64,000 nt of DNA, taken from positions 272,417-336,416 of the forward strand of contig NZ_ML708611.1 of assembly GCF_008831305.1 (NCBI RefSeq), given 5' to 3'. The notes beneath the pieces are model-generated. The model ran no database searches. It worked only from the letters and a program-made list of their open reading frames with translations, and had not been told where the DNA came from. Position 1 is the stretch's first letter. Each line of letters opens with the position of its first letter. Positions 33,790 to 43,215 of this stretch are shown here, piece by piece. This stretch comes from Kocuria coralli. GTDB taxonomy: Bacteria > Actinomycetota > Actinomycetes > Actinomycetales > Micrococcaceae. The position numbers and the translations under genes are program-made.

Positions 33790-35649
33790 TCACCGCTGAG
33801 CGTTCAAACGATCCCGGAGCCCCGCGGCCTGCTCGTCGAGGACCTCCGGGACGGCACCCAGCTTGGCGAACCACTCCTCGATGCCGGGCAGCTCTTTCAG
33901 CCACTCCCCGGCATCGACCGCCAGGGCCGCCTGGATCTCCTCGTCGGTGATCTCCAGGCCGTCCAGGTTGAGGTCTTCCTTGGTCGGCACCACGCCCACC
34001 GGGGTCTCGACGCCCCCGGCGGTACCGTCGACGCGACGGCAGATCCAGTCCACCACACGGCTGTTCTCGCCGAACCCGGGCCAGGCGAAACCGCCGTCCG
34101 GGGTACGCCGGAACCAGTTGACGTAGAACACCTTGGGCATGTTCTCCGCGCCGTGGCTCTCCCCCAGGTCCAGCCAGTGCTGCAGGTACTCGTTGGCGTT
34201 GTAGCCGATGAACGGCAGCATGGCCATGGGGTCACGGCGGACCACGCCGACGGCGCCCTTGGCGGCCGCGGTGGTCTCGGAGGACAGGGTCGCCCCCTGG
34301 AAAACGCCGTGCTCCCAGCCGAAGGACTCGGAGACCAGGGGGACGGTGGTCTTACGGCGCCCGCCGAAGACGATGGCCGACAGGGGCACGCCGTTGGGGT
34401 CGTCGTACTCCGCGGCCAGGATGTCCGTCTGCTTGATCGGCGTGCAGAACCGGGAGTTCGGATGCGCGGCGGGACGCCCCGCATCGGGGGTCCAGTCATG
34501 GCCCTTCCAGTCCACCAGGTGCTCGGGAACCTCGTCGGTCATGCCCTCCCACCAGACGCCGCCGTCGTCGGTCAGCGCCACGTTGGTGAAGATGGTGTTC
34601 CCCTTGGCAACGGCCTTCATCGCATTGGGGTTCGTGGACCAGCCGGTGCCCGGCGCCACCCCGAACAGCCCTGCCTCCGGGTTGGTCACGTAGGCCTGGT
34701 CACCACGGAAACGGATCCACGCGATGTCATCGCCCACCATCTCGGCCTTCCAGCCCGGGATCGTGGGTTCGATCATCGCGAAGTTGGTCTTGCCGCAGGC
34801 CGACGGGAATGCGGCGGCGATGTACTTGGTGGACTCCTGCGGGTCGGTGACCTTCAGGATCAGCATGTGCTCCGCCAGCCACGCCTCGTCGTGGGCGATC
34901 GCGGAGGCGATGCGCAACGCGTAGCACTTCTTCCCCAGGAGGGCGTTACCGCCGTATCCGGAGCCGAACGACCAGATCGCGCGGTCCTCGGGGAACTGCA
35001 CGATGTACTTGGACGGGTTGCAGGGCCACGGCACGTCCTCCTGCCCCGGCTCGAGGGGAGCACCGAGCGAGTGCAGGCACTCGACGAAGAAGGCGTCGGT
35101 CTCGTCCATCTTCTTCAGGACGTCGGTACCGATGGTCGCCATGATGCGCATGGAGCACACCACGTAGGCCGAGTCGGTGATCTCCACCCCGAACTTGGGG
35201 TCGTCGGCATCGAGATGCCCCATCACGAAGGGGATCACGTACATCGTGCGACCGCGCATGGACCCGCGGAACCGGCCCCGCAGGATCTCCTTCATCTCCT
35301 CCGGGTCCTCCCAGTTGTTGGTGGGACCCGCACCGCTCTTGGTCTTGGTGCAGATGAAGGTGCGCTCCTCGACGCGAGCAACGTCGTCGGGGTCGGAGAA
35401 CGCCGCGAAAGAGTTGGGGAACTTCTCCTCGTTGAGCCGCACCAGGGTGCCGGCCTCAACCATGTCGTCGGTCAGGGACTTCCACTCGTCCTCGGAGCCG
35501 TCGGCCCAGTGAATCCGGTCCGGCTGGGTCAGGCGAGCCATCTCGCTCACCCACTCCAGCAGGTGTTCATGGGTCGTGGGGGCTTGCTCTATCCCCCGCT
35601 GGGCCTCGATGGAGAGTTCGTTCAATGTATCGGCGGGCTTCTGAGCCAT
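33790..35649 (-). CDS. pckG: phosphoenolpyruvate carboxykinase (GTP)
   Basis: A 619-residue enzyme making PEP from oxaloacetate with GTP, a gluconeogenic step. The GTP-type signature [12 protein letters not shown] carries the reactive cysteine. Other family pieces are [24 protein letters not shown] and [13 protein letters not shown] 35649 has GAGGAG eight bases upstream; the frame is open to 35697 but without a site. It is convergent with manB and divergent from the iron-uptake operon. Confidence 0.96.
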   Translation of the reverse strand: MAQKPADTLNELSIEAQRGIEQAPTTHEHLLEWVSEMARLTQPDRIHWADGSEDEWKSLTDDMVEAGTLVRLNEEKFPNSFAAFSDPDDVARVEERTFICTKTKSGAGPTNNWEDPEEMKEILRGRFRGSMRGRTMYVIPFVMGHLDADDPKFGVEITDSAYVVCSMRIMATIGTDVLKKMDETDAFFVECLHSLGAPLEPGQEDVPWPCNPSKYIVQFPEDRAIWSFGSGYGGNALLGKKCYALRIASAIAHDEAWLAEHMLILKVTDPQESTKYIAAAFPSACGKTNFAMIEPTIPGWKAEMVGDDIAWIRFRGDQAYVTNPEAGLFGVAPGTGWSTNPNAMKAVAKGNTIFTNVALTDDGGVWWEGMTDEVPEHLVDWKGHDWTPDAGRPAAHPNSRFCTPIKQTDILAAEYDDPNGVPLSAIVFGGRRKTTVPLVSESFGWEHGVFQGATLSSETTAAAKGAVGVVRRDPMAMLPFIGYNANEYLQHWLDLGESHGAENMPKVFYVNWFRRTPDGGFAWPGFGENSRVVDWICRRVDGTAGGVETPVGVVPTKEDLNLDGLEITDEEIQAALAVDAGEWLKELPGIEEWFAKLGAVPEVLDEQAAGLRDRLNAQR

Positions 35650-36024
35650 GACGTGTCTCCTCGTTGAGGCCGTGCATTTACTAGACCACCTCGCCACCTC
35701 GTCTTTGAGGTTCTCCCACTCTGTCGGGAGCAGCGAGCTGGCCGAACTTGTGGTGTGATCGAAGTCTACCTGTTCCCCTCGTCACAGATCCGGTTAGTGA
35801 CAGGTCTCACGCCTGCGGTTGCCATGCCACGATCCGCCCGCGACAGCGGCCCGCAGACGCCAGGCACGCGCACTCCATGACCACCCGATTAGCACACGTT
35901 CGCATTGCCCATTTCCTCGAACACCCCCTACAGTGTGTCTGCGCGATGTTAGGGGCACCTAACCTCGCCTCCGTCCAGACTTCGACACGTCTTGATCCAC
36001 ATCTTCGAATCACAGGGGTTGACC
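35650..36024. promoter_or_regulatory. divergent pckG / iron-uptake control region
   Basis: 375 non-coding bases. The right half carries a DtxR/IdeR-like box at 35949-35965, and the left half should hold the pckG promoter. I see no ORF worth calling. Confidence 0.6.
35949..35965 (+). promoter_or_regulatory. DtxR/IdeR-like iron box
   Basis: TTAGGGGCACCTAACCT at 35949-35965 holds the TTAGG/CCTAA inverted pair and the CTAACCT half of the known DtxR/IdeR consensus (12 of 19 positions in my hand alignment). It lies 60 bases upstream of the substrate-binding gene, as expected for iron-repressed uptake. Confidence 0.65.
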
Positions 36025-37137
36025 ATGACCGACTCGCTTCGACCGCAAGGCACCCGGAGCCTTGCCAAGGGCTCCTTCTCCCGCCGTACCGCGCTGACCG
36101 GGCTGGCCGCCGTCGGCGCCATGGCCCTCGCAGCGTGCCAGACGGGTTCGGATTCGCAGGACGAGGGCGCTAACGACGCCACGGGGGACTTCCCCCGCAC
36201 CGTCGAGCACGCCTACGGTTCGACGACGATCGACGAGGCCCCTCAGCGCGTGGCGACCATCGCATGGGTGAACCAGGACATCGTCCTGGCCCTGGGTGTG
36301 GCCCCCGTGGGTATCGCCGCCACGGACTTCGGGGGCAACGAGAACAACTCGACCGACTGGTTCGACGACGCCCTGACGGAGAACGGCGGCGAGGAACCGG
36401 CCAAGTGGTCGGAGACCGACGGCCTGGACTTCCAGGCGATCGCCGCGGCGGAGCCCGATCTGATCGTGGGCGTCTACTCGGGGATGACCCAGGAGGACTA
36501 CGACCGCCTCTCGGAGATCGCGAACACGATCGCGCCCCCGCCGGACACGCCCGCTTTCGGCACCCCGTGGGATGAGACCACCCGCCTCATCGGCGAGGCG
36601 CTCGGCCGCGACAGCCAGGCCGAGGAGCTGATCTCCTCCGTCGAGGACCAGCTCTCCCAGGCTGCGGAGGACCACCCGGAGATCCAGGGCAAGACCTTCA
36701 TCTACGGCACGGTCGATCCGTCCGCCGAGGAGCAGATCAGCATCTACACCTCGGTGGACAACCGGCCGCGCTTCCTCACCTCCCTGGGCATGGAGCAGGC
36801 CCCCGTCGTCGTCGAGACCGAGGGCGAGGACCCGTCCGAGTTCTACATCGGCTGGTCCCCGGAGCGCGCCGACGAGCTCGACTCCGACGTCCTGGTCACC
36901 TGGGCCGCCGACGCCGGGGTCAAGGAAGCCATCGAATCCGACGAGCTGCTCAACAAGATCCCCGCCGTGGCCGATGGCCATATGGTCCTGCAGACCGACG
37001 GCCAGGAGACCCTGTCCGTCTCGGCGGCCTCTCCGCTGAGCATTCCGTGGGCACTGGAGAACGTGCTGCCGCAGATCGCGGGGGTCTTCACCGAATCGTC
37101 CGACCAGGCCTCTGCCTCAGAGTCGCCCGCCGCATGA
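36025..37137 (+). CDS. iron-siderophore ABC transporter, substrate-binding lipoprotein
   Basis: A 370-residue FepB/FhuD-type binding protein. The signal looks like a twin-arginine type (SFSRRTALTG) ending in a lipobox LAAC with C38, so it may be exported folded. The binding domain starts at EHAYGSTTIDEAPQRVATI, with the helical backbone typical of class III binding proteins. ATG 36025 follows AGGGG. Its stop overlaps the first permease (ATGA). It probably captures Fe3+-siderophores and is repressed by iron through the box upstream. Confidence 0.9.
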   Translation: MTDSLRPQGTRSLAKGSFSRRTALTGLAAVGAMALAACQTGSDSQDEGANDATGDFPRTVEHAYGSTTIDEAPQRVATIAWVNQDIVLALGVAPVGIAATDFGGNENNSTDWFDDALTENGGEEPAKWSETDGLDFQAIAAAEPDLIVGVYSGMTQEDYDRLSEIANTIAPPPDTPAFGTPWDETTRLIGEALGRDSQAEELISSVEDQLSQAAEDHPEIQGKTFIYGTVDPSAEEQISIYTSVDNRPRFLTSLGMEQAPVVVETEGEDPSEFYIGWSPERADELDSDVLVTWAADAGVKEAIESDELLNKIPAVADGHMVLQTDGQETLSVSAASPLSIPWALENVLPQIAGVFTESSDQASASESPAA

Positions 37138-38171
37138 GGACATCCCTACGGGTCACCCCGTGGGTAACGCTGGCCGTCGCGGTGGTCCTGCTGATCACCG
37201 CGACGGCCGCGTCGCTGTTCTGGGGGAGCCGATCGCTGGAGCCCGGAACCGTCGTCTCCGCGCTCGCCCGCCTGCCCGAGATCCTCCTGGGCCAGGACCC
37301 GGGGGCCACCGCGGACATGGACACCGCCGTGGTGCTCAACCGCATCCCCAGGACGATCACCGCCATCGTGGTGGGCGCCGCCCTGGCGGTGGCCGGCGCG
37401 GGGATGCAAGGGGTCAGTCGCAACCCCCTGGGCGATCCCGGGCTGCTCGGGCTGTCCTCCGGCGCTGCGGCGGGGGTGGTCCTGGGGCTGGGCTGGCTGG
37501 GCGTCCACACCAGCTGGCAGATCGCCCTGGCCGCCCTGAGCGGCTCGACGGTGGCGGCGATCCTGGTCTTCGGCATCTCCCAGATAGGAGGTGGCGCCCC
37601 CACGCCGATCGGCCTGGCCCTCTCGGGAGCCGCGGTCAATGCGGGGTTCGTGGCCGTGACCTCCGCCGTCGTCCTGACCAACCAGCAGGTGCTGGAGCGC
37701 TACCGGTACTGGAACGTCGGCTCCGTGTCCCGGACCGAGGGCACGGACCTGGCTACCGCAGCGCCCCTGATCCTGCTGGGCGTGCTCCTGGTGCTCGCGG
37801 GCGCCTCGGGACTCAATGCCATGGCCCTGGGTGACGACATGGCTCACGGGCTGGGGGTTGACCTGGGCGCGCAGCGAGCCATGGTGTTCACCGGCGTGGT
37901 GGTCCTGGCCGGCTCGGCCACGGCCATCGCGGGCCCGATCGCGTTCGTGGGGTTGCTGATCCCCCACGCGATCCGCCGCCTGGTGGGAGGGGACTACCGC
38001 TGGATCATCGTCCTCAGCATGCTCCTGGGCCCGATTCTGCTCCTGGTCGCGGACACCCTGGGCCGCGTGGTCGCCCCTCCGCAGGAGATCTACGTGGGCG
38101 TCACCACCGTGGCGATCGGGGTTCCCGTCCTGCTCCTCCTGCTGCGCCGGCGAAAGGGGATGTCGTTGTGA
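37134..38171 (+). CDS. iron-siderophore ABC transporter permease 1 (FecCD)
   Basis: A 345-residue integral membrane permease. The family segment AGAGMQGVSRNPLGDPGLLG (residues about 88-107) and the later GPIAFVGLLIPHAIR are standard FecCD features. Nine or ten hydrophobic helices are seen. ATG 37134 overlaps the binding-protein stop, and its own stop overlaps the next permease (GTGA), so the operon is tightly coupled. Confidence 0.94.
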   Translation: MRTSLRVTPWVTLAVAVVLLITATAASLFWGSRSLEPGTVVSALARLPEILLGQDPGATADMDTAVVLNRIPRTITAIVVGAALAVAGAGMQGVSRNPLGDPGLLGLSSGAAAGVVLGLGWLGVHTSWQIALAALSGSTVAAILVFGISQIGGGAPTPIGLALSGAAVNAGFVAVTSAVVLTNQQVLERYRYWNVGSVSRTEGTDLATAAPLILLGVLLVLAGASGLNAMALGDDMAHGLGVDLGAQRAMVFTGVVVLAGSATAIAGPIAFVGLLIPHAIRRLVGGDYRWIIVLSMLLGPILLLVADTLGRVVAPPQEIYVGVTTVAIGVPVLLLLLRRRKGMSL

Positions 38172-39211
38172 AGGCCTCCGCCGTCCATGAGCTTCAGCGC
38201 AGGCAGACCCGACGCACCACCGTCGTTCTGGTGGTCCTCTTCACCGCGATGCTCGCCATGATGGGCATCCGCGTGCTGCTCGGTCAGTACACCGTGACCA
38301 TCCCGGACTTCTTCCGGATCCTCGGCGGCGAGCGCATCCCGGGAGCCACCTTCATCGTGATGCAGGACAAACTGCCCCGGGCGCTGCTGGGCGCCGCAGC
38401 CGGAGCGGCCTTCGGCATCTCCGGCGCCCTGTTCCGCACCGTGCTGCGCAACCCCCTGGCCAGTCCCGACGTGCTGGGCATCAATGCGGGCGCCGCAGCC
38501 GGTGCAGTGGCGGCCATGTACTTCCTGGGCGCCGCGGGCACGGGGCTGGCATGGGCGGGACTGGCCGGTGCCATCGCCGCCGCGATGCTGATCGCCCTGG
38601 TCTCCACCTCGCTGCGGGGCGCCGCGGGCACGGCGGGGATCGTGGGGGAACGGTTCCTGCTGGCCGGCATCGGGGTAGCCGCCCTGGGCCAGGCCACGGT
38701 GGTCGGCATCATGGCGCGCCTGACCACCCAGAACGCTCAGGGCGCTGCGGTATGGACCGCGGGATCGCTGAACTCCTCCACCTGGGACCGGCTGATCCTG
38801 GTGTCCGTCGTGCTGGTGGTGGCGATCCCCGCCGCGGTTCTGGTGCACCGCGCCCTGCAACCGGCTTCCCTCGGCCCCGAGCTCGCCGTGGGGCTCGGTT
38901 CGCATCCCGGCCGGGTGCAGACCGCCGCCCTGGGGCTGGGGGTGGTGCTGGCCGCCGTCGCTACGGCCTCCACGGGGCCGCTCGCCTTCGTGGCCCTGCT
39001 GTCGACCCCGATCGCCGCCGCCTTGCGCCACGGCCGGATCTCGGTGCTGGCCAGCGGTGCGGTGGGGGCCCTGATCGTCCTCGCGGCGGACATGGTCGGC
39101 GCCGAGATGCTCGGCGACGCCCGCCTGCCCGCCGGGGTGATCACGGGGGCCATCGGCGCACCCGTCATGTTGTGGCTGCTGGTCCAGCAGCGGAGAGGAG
39201 CACGATCATGA
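38168..39211 (+). CDS. iron-siderophore ABC transporter permease 2 (FecCD)
   Basis: A 347-residue partner permease. It has FGISGALFRTVLRNPLASPD and late GPLAFVALLSTPIAAAL in the FecCD positions, and nine or more hydrophobic helices. Its start is GTG 38168, overlapping the previous stop. The following ATPase overlaps it by four bases. The pair forms a heterodimeric channel. Confidence 0.94.
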   Translation: MKASAVHELQRRQTRRTTVVLVVLFTAMLAMMGIRVLLGQYTVTIPDFFRILGGERIPGATFIVMQDKLPRALLGAAAGAAFGISGALFRTVLRNPLASPDVLGINAGAAAGAVAAMYFLGAAGTGLAWAGLAGAIAAAMLIALVSTSLRGAAGTAGIVGERFLLAGIGVAALGQATVVGIMARLTTQNAQGAAVWTAGSLNSSTWDRLILVSVVLVVAIPAAVLVHRALQPASLGPELAVGLGSHPGRVQTAALGLGVVLAAVATASTGPLAFVALLSTPIAAALRHGRISVLASGAVGALIVLAADMVGAEMLGDARLPAGVITGAIGAPVMLWLLVQQRRGARS

Positions 39212-40035
39212 GCGATCCGGTTTTCGAGACCCGGGGGCTGTCTCTCGGCTATGGACCCAGGATCGCGGTGTCCGAGGTGGACCTGGCGATCAGCCCCGGG
39301 GAGACGACCGTGCTGATCGGCGCCAACGGATCGGGCAAATCCACGCTGTTCAAGGGCCTGTCCCGGCAGCTGGCCCCGAGCACCGGCACCATCCGCTTCA
39401 ACGGCCACGACCTCGAGGAGCTCCGGCCCAAACCCTATGCGCGGCAGGTGGCGCTGCTCCCCCAGGCACCCCTGGTCCCCGAAGGCCTGACCGTCACCGA
39501 GCTCGTCTCCCGTGGCCGCCATCCGCACCGGCGGTGGTGGGGCGCCCCGTCGCCCGGCGACGACGAGGCGATCGCCCGCGCCCTGTCCATGGTCAGCCTG
39601 GAGGAGTTCGCCGAGCGCCCGGTCGACGAGCTCTCCGGCGGACAGCGGCAGCGGGTGTGGATCGCCCTGGTGCTGGCGCAGGACACGCCGACCGTCCTGC
39701 TGGACGAGCCGACGGCGGCCCTGGACCTGGCCCATCAGGTGGAGCTGCTCGACCTCCTGCGGGGCCTGCGCCGCCCCGACGGTTCGCGGACCACGGTGAT
39801 CACCGTGCTGCACGAGCTCAACCTGGCCGCACGCGTGGCCGACAGGGTCATAGCGCTGAACGCCGGGCGGATCTCGGCCGCGGGCACCCCCGAGGAGGTC
39901 TTCACCCCCGAGATCCTGGCCGAGGTCTTCGACCTCGAGGCGCAGGTGGTCCGGGACCCCGTGGAGGGCCATCCGGTGATCCTGCCGAGAGGTCGCCGGC
40001 GGATTTGCCCCACGGCCCCAAGCCGCGTAATGTAA
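39208..40035 (+). CDS. iron-siderophore ABC transporter ATPase (FecE-like)
   Basis: A 275-residue ATPase driving the transporter. Walker A is GANGSGKST (38-46), the signature LSGGQRQRV, Walker B TVLLDEPTAALD and the H-loop VLHELNLAA. The start ATG 39208 overlaps the permease stop. The C-terminus has an Arg-rich tail. It is the last gene of the operon, 50 bases before tRNA-Arg. Confidence 0.95.
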   Translation: MSDPVFETRGLSLGYGPRIAVSEVDLAISPGETTVLIGANGSGKSTLFKGLSRQLAPSTGTIRFNGHDLEELRPKPYARQVALLPQAPLVPEGLTVTELVSRGRHPHRRWWGAPSPGDDEAIARALSMVSLEEFAERPVDELSGGQRQRVWIALVLAQDTPTVLLDEPTAALDLAHQVELLDLLRGLRRPDGSRTTVITVLHELNLAARVADRVIALNAGRISAAGTPEEVFTPEILAEVFDLEAQVVRDPVEGHPVILPRGRRRICPTAPSRVM

Positions 40036-40085
40036 TCACCTGTTCGCGAGGCCTTCGGCCCGCGGACATCGGTCTGCAAGACCAT

Positions 40086-40158
40086 GCGCCACTAGCTCAA
40101 CGGATAGAGCATCTGACTACGGATCAGAAGGTTGGGGGTTCGAATCCCTCGTGGCGCA
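40086..40158 (+). tRNA. tRNA-Arg (anticodon ACG)
   Basis: Cloverleaf of 73 bases. The acceptor stem GCGCCAC pairs with GTGGCGC, discriminator A. The anticodon stem TCTGA/TCAGA has loop CTACGGA, giving anticodon ACG. The T arm is GGGGG/TTCGAAT/CCCTC-like with a slight wobble. CCA is not encoded. Confidence 0.95.
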
Positions 40159-40199
40159 CTTTTCATGCCCGCGGACTCCGTGCCCGTGTGCTCACGACG

Positions 40200-40243
40200 A
40201 TTTCGGGGCCCCTCGCCTGTCCAGGTGAGGGGCCCCGAAATCT
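40200..40243. terminator. hairpin after tRNA-Arg
   Basis: A 20-bp stem (40200-40219 with 40224-40243, one G-T pair), loop GTCC, followed by TCTCTCC. It lies between tRNA-Arg and the convergent aldo-keto reductase and probably ends both transcripts. Confidence 0.85.
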
Positions 40244-40262
40244 CTCCCAGGCCGTGACTCCC

Positions 40263-41261
40263 TCAGTACCGGGGTCCGGACGCCGCCGGCAGCCGCTCCA
40301 GCATCATGAGGTCCTCCTGATCGAACTCGATCTCGGCGGCACGGGCGTTCTCGGCCAGGTGCTCGAGGCTGGTGGTGCCCGGGATGGGCAAGGAGACTCC
40401 CCCGGCTTCACCCGGCAGCATGGTCCAGGCGATGGCGACGGCTGACATCGGAACCCCGTGCTTCCGGGCGATGCTGCGGATGGGCGGCAGGACGGCGTCG
40501 TCGTTGGCCGCCCGGGCCTCATCGGTGAACCGGGGGTTCCTGGACCGGAAGTCGTCGCCGGAGAACACCCTCTCGCCCAGCGCCCCGGACAGATAGCCGC
40601 GCCCCACCGGGGAGAACGGGACGAAGACGGCGCCGTGATCCCTGCACCAGCCGATGACGTCGCCGGCGGGGTCACCATCCGATATCTTCCCGGAGCCATC
40701 GGGTTCCCGCGTCCAGAGCGAGTACTCGGACTGCACGGCCGCCACGGGGTGGATGGCCTGCGCCCGGTCGAGCTGCTCCACCGAGACCTCCGAGAGACCG
40801 ATGGAGCGGGCCTTGCCGGACTCCACGAGATCGGCCATGGCACCCCAGGTGTCCTCGAGCGGCACATCGGGGTCGAGCCGGTGCACGTAGTAGAGGTCGA
40901 CCGTCTCGGCGCGCAATCGTCGCAGGCTGTCATCGATGGCGCGGCGGAGATAGCCGGGATCCCCGCAGCGCTCGGTCTTCGGCGGGTCCAGCTGCTCAGC
41001 GCGCAGTCCGGCCTTGGAGCACAAAAAGACGCTGTCGTAGCGGTCGTGCAGCGCCGCGCCCACGAGTTCCTCGTTGGCGCCGCCGCCGTAGAGCGTCGCG
41101 GTGTCGACGAAGTTCATCCCGGAGTCCACTGACGCTCTCAGGACGTCCAGCTTGGCCCGCTCGGTCAGGCCTCGGCGGTCGAGGACCCAGCTGAGCCCCA
41201 TGGCGCCGTAGCCGACGGCACCCACTCGATCCCCCGTGGGGGTGAACAGAACCTCTCTCAT
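40263..41261 (-). CDS. aldo-keto reductase
   Basis: A 332-residue NADPH-dependent reductase. The catalytic residues are visible: D and Y in FVDTATLYGGG, K in LCSKAG and H in YYVHRLD. The late PIPGTTS motif and the EFDQEDL segment match AKR11-13-type enzymes. It stands 19 bases downstream of the SixA-like gene on the same strand. The natural carbonyl substrate is unknown. Confidence 0.92.
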   Translation of the reverse strand: MREVLFTPTGDRVGAVGYGAMGLSWVLDRRGLTERAKLDVLRASVDSGMNFVDTATLYGGGANEELVGAALHDRYDSVFLCSKAGLRAEQLDPPKTERCGDPGYLRRAIDDSLRRLRAETVDLYYVHRLDPDVPLEDTWGAMADLVESGKARSIGLSEVSVEQLDRAQAIHPVAAVQSEYSLWTREPDGSGKISDGDPAGDVIGWCRDHGAVFVPFSPVGRGYLSGALGERVFSGDDFRSRNPRFTDEARAANDDAVLPPIRSIARKHGVPMSAVAIAWTMLPGEAGGVSLPIPGTTSLEHLAENARAAEIEFDQEDLMMLERLPAASGPRY

Positions 41262-41279
41262 ATCGCGCCCGTACCCGTC

Positions 41280-41831
41280 CTATACCCGCTCTGCGCGCGG
41301 GACCACGAAGTCGGTCAGCCTCGCGTCCGCGCCGTCCAGGACGGACCAGGGCTCAACGGTCCGGAGGACGGCCAGCCCGCTGGTGGGGAACCCGCCGGAG
41401 AGATCCATCACGGCATCCATGTCCGAGTCCGATCCGACCAGCCGCATGGCGACGTCCTGCACCGCCGGCTGGTGGAAGATCACCAGCAGGACACGAACCC
41501 CGTCGGGGACGGAGTTGATCTCCGCCAGCACATGGTTCTCGGACGCCTCGTAGAGACGTTCCGACAGGTTCGCCGTGGGTGCCAGCTCCCCCAGCTCGGA
41601 GGAGACCCAGGTACAGGTCTGCCGGGTGCGCAACGCGGACGAGCACAGGATCATCTCCGGCGCGAGGTCGTGCTCCAGCAACCAGCGGCCGGCCATGGGG
41701 GCATCGGCCTCCCCCGAGGGGCTGAGGGGGCGTTCATGATCGTCGACCCCCCATCCGGCTCCGGCCGCTGAGTGGCGCATCAAGATCAGCACCCGTTCAT
41801 CGTGACGATTCGCAGACTCTGCTGTGCTCAT
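41280..41831 (-). CDS. SixA-type histidine phosphatase
   Basis: A 183-residue histidine phosphatase of the RHG fold. The catalytic H20 lies in LMRHSAA, an R is present in ALRTRQT, and the second histidine H120 lies in VIFHQPAVQD, where most relatives have HNP. SixA enzymes dephosphorylate phosphohistidine, for example on sensor kinases or the nitrogen PTS. A 19-bp hairpin lies upstream. It is followed closely by the aldo-keto reductase. Confidence 0.85.
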   Translation of the reverse strand: MSTAESANRHDERVLILMRHSAAGAGWGVDDHERPLSPSGEADAPMAGRWLLEHDLAPEMILCSSALRTRQTCTWVSSELGELAPTANLSERLYEASENHVLAEINSVPDGVRVLLVIFHQPAVQDVAMRLVGSDSDMDAVMDLSGGFPTSGLAVLRTVEPWSVLDGADARLTDFVVPRAERV

Positions 41832-41853
41832 GCGGCAATATTCTCACGGCCGA

Positions 41854-41893
41854 CGGCGGCGCCCCCACGACCGGGGTCGTGGGGGCGCCGCCG
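41854..41893. terminator. 19-bp hairpin downstream of the winged-helix regulator
   Basis: A perfect 19-bp stem (41854-41872 with 41875-41893), loop GG. It lies just beyond the stop of the minus-strand regulator and before the SixA-like start, so it probably separates the two transcripts. Confidence 0.85.
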
Positions 41894-41911
41894 AAGACGC
41901 GATGGAGGTGC

Positions 41912-42727
41912 TCAGATGGAGTACTCGGGCGCCGCCCAGACCACGACCTCGGGGTGGTCGTAGAAGCGGTAGCCCTGACCCCGCACCGTGCGAACGGTGT
42001 TGGCCAGGCGCCCCAGCTTGGAGCGCAGGCGACGGATATGGACGTCGATGGTGCGCTCGTTCGGCGTCTCTTCGGCATCCGACCACAGGCTGCCGATCAG
42101 CTCGCCGCGGCCCACAGTCCGTGACCCGTTCTCGACCAGATAGTTCAGGAGCTCGAACTCCTTGTAGGTCAGGTTGAGCACGTCGCCGTCGAGCAGGACC
42201 TCCCTGCGGGAGAGGTCGATCAGCACGCCGGCGGACTGCGATGCGCTCGCTTCCGAGCTGCGGCTGACCAGCGAAGGGACGGGGTCCGGGCGCTGGTAAC
42301 CGGAGGTGGGATCACCCAGGGCATTGCGCACCACCTGCAGGTCGGTCCCCTCCGCTCCTGCCTGAGCCAAGGCGACCGCCGCGTACGTACCGGCCTGCGG
42401 CGCCACCTCGGCTACCGCCCGGCGGAGGTGCTGGACGACCTCCACCAAGGTGGTGCCGTCCGCTGCGGCCTTCTTCTCGTCGAGACCCACATAGAGAACG
42501 AATCCGCGGGCTTCGCTGCCTTGAGCCGCCTGCGGCGTCTCGTTCGGGGCCAGACGACGGTCGGCGTCGACCTCGTTCGGCTGGCCGTTCACCATGCCGC
42601 GCATGACGGGACGGGGCGGGGCGGGGCGCTGACCCGGGGTTGCCCCTTCTCCAACTGCAGCCTGATGCCGTGCTGCCGCTGCACGGTTCCGCTGTGAAAT
42701 GTGGACGTAGCCGGGTGCACCCGCCAT
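41912..42727 (-). CDS. winged-helix transcriptional regulator (OmpR-type C-terminal domain)
   Basis: A 271-residue DNA-binding protein. The C-terminal 100 residues form a PhoB/OmpR-type winged helix: LTYKEFELLNYLVENG, RGELIGSLW, ERTIDVHIRRLRSKLG and TVRGQGYRF. The first half is not a receiver domain: it lacks an acidic pair and a phosphoacceptor site and is rich in Ala and Pro, with a helix-rich segment (TLVEVVQHLRRAVAEVAPQAG). It may sense a ligand or protein partner. ATG 42727 has AGGAG six bases upstream; an in-frame ATG at 42748 is less likely. The upstream region is strongly AT-rich with paired dyads. Confidence 0.85.
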   Translation of the reverse strand: MAGAPGYVHISQRNRAAAARHQAAVGEGATPGQRPAPPRPVMRGMVNGQPNEVDADRRLAPNETPQAAQGSEARGFVLYVGLDEKKAAADGTTLVEVVQHLRRAVAEVAPQAGTYAAVALAQAGAEGTDLQVVRNALGDPTSGYQRPDPVPSLVSRSSEASASQSAGVLIDLSRREVLLDGDVLNLTYKEFELLNYLVENGSRTVGRGELIGSLWSDAEETPNERTIDVHIRRLRSKLGRLANTVRTVRGQGYRFYDHPEVVVWAAPEYSI

Positions 42728-42938
42728 AACTGCTCCTAGATCTTCCATACGGCCTGTAAATGGCCGCAGTCAGCCAGTAGGTCGAGCTGACTTGTCACAC
42801 CGCGATCACCCCAGGCCGCCCTCTCTCTCCCACAAGCAAGACGTTCCCGACAGTGCCGAATCCTGAGTGCCCACTGAATGCGACAGCCCTATCTTCACGT
42901 CAAGTACCCAGTTTAATCAAGTAACAATTGTGTCTTTG

Positions 42939-42953
42939 TCTCAAATAATGAGA
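42939..42953. promoter_or_regulatory. dyad TCTCA-N5-TGAGA, copy 1
   Basis: TCTCA-AATAA-TGAGA inside the AT-rich gap, 212 bases upstream of the winged-helix regulator start. A second copy with different spacer sequence lies 193 bases away. Confidence 0.5.
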
Positions 42954-43131
42954 TACCCACTCCATAGACAGCTTCCGCACAGGAGGGGCGGCACCTTCAT
43001 TGAAGTATCTGATCCTCGCGGTATCGGGTTTTCAGGCGGATTTGGCCGTCTATACACACCCCGGACTCAAATATGAAGCGCTAGCAAACTACAATCAATA
43101 TGTCAACAAACTTCCTGCTTAGCTATTTAGA

Positions 43132-43146
43132 TCTCAATATGTGAGA
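43132..43146. promoter_or_regulatory. dyad TCTCA-N5-TGAGA, copy 2
   Basis: TCTCA-ATATG-TGAGA, flanked by a matching A/T that extends the arms to six bases. It lies about 70 bases beyond the upp stop, near the far end of the AT-rich gap. Confidence 0.5.
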
Positions 43147-43215
43147 TCAAGCCGGTCGGGCTTGAGCTTCACCGTCGTCATCGTCTCTGCGGTGATAGTC
43201 CGGCGCCCGAGCGCC

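Larger units (their letters stand above)
42728..43215. promoter_or_regulatory. 488-base AT-rich gap with two matching dyads
   Basis: No gene is supported. From about 42860 to 43150 the AT content is far above the rest of the window. It carries two copies of TCTCA-N5-TGAGA (42939-42953 and 43132-43146). An ORF of 69 codons at 42867-43076 lacks a ribosome site and typical codon use, and I do not call it. The region should hold the promoter of the winged-helix regulator. Confidence 0.6.

Noticed and set aside
42867..43076. 69-codon frame in the AT-rich gap
   Set aside because: It has no ribosome site, no family resemblance and no codon pattern like real genes here.
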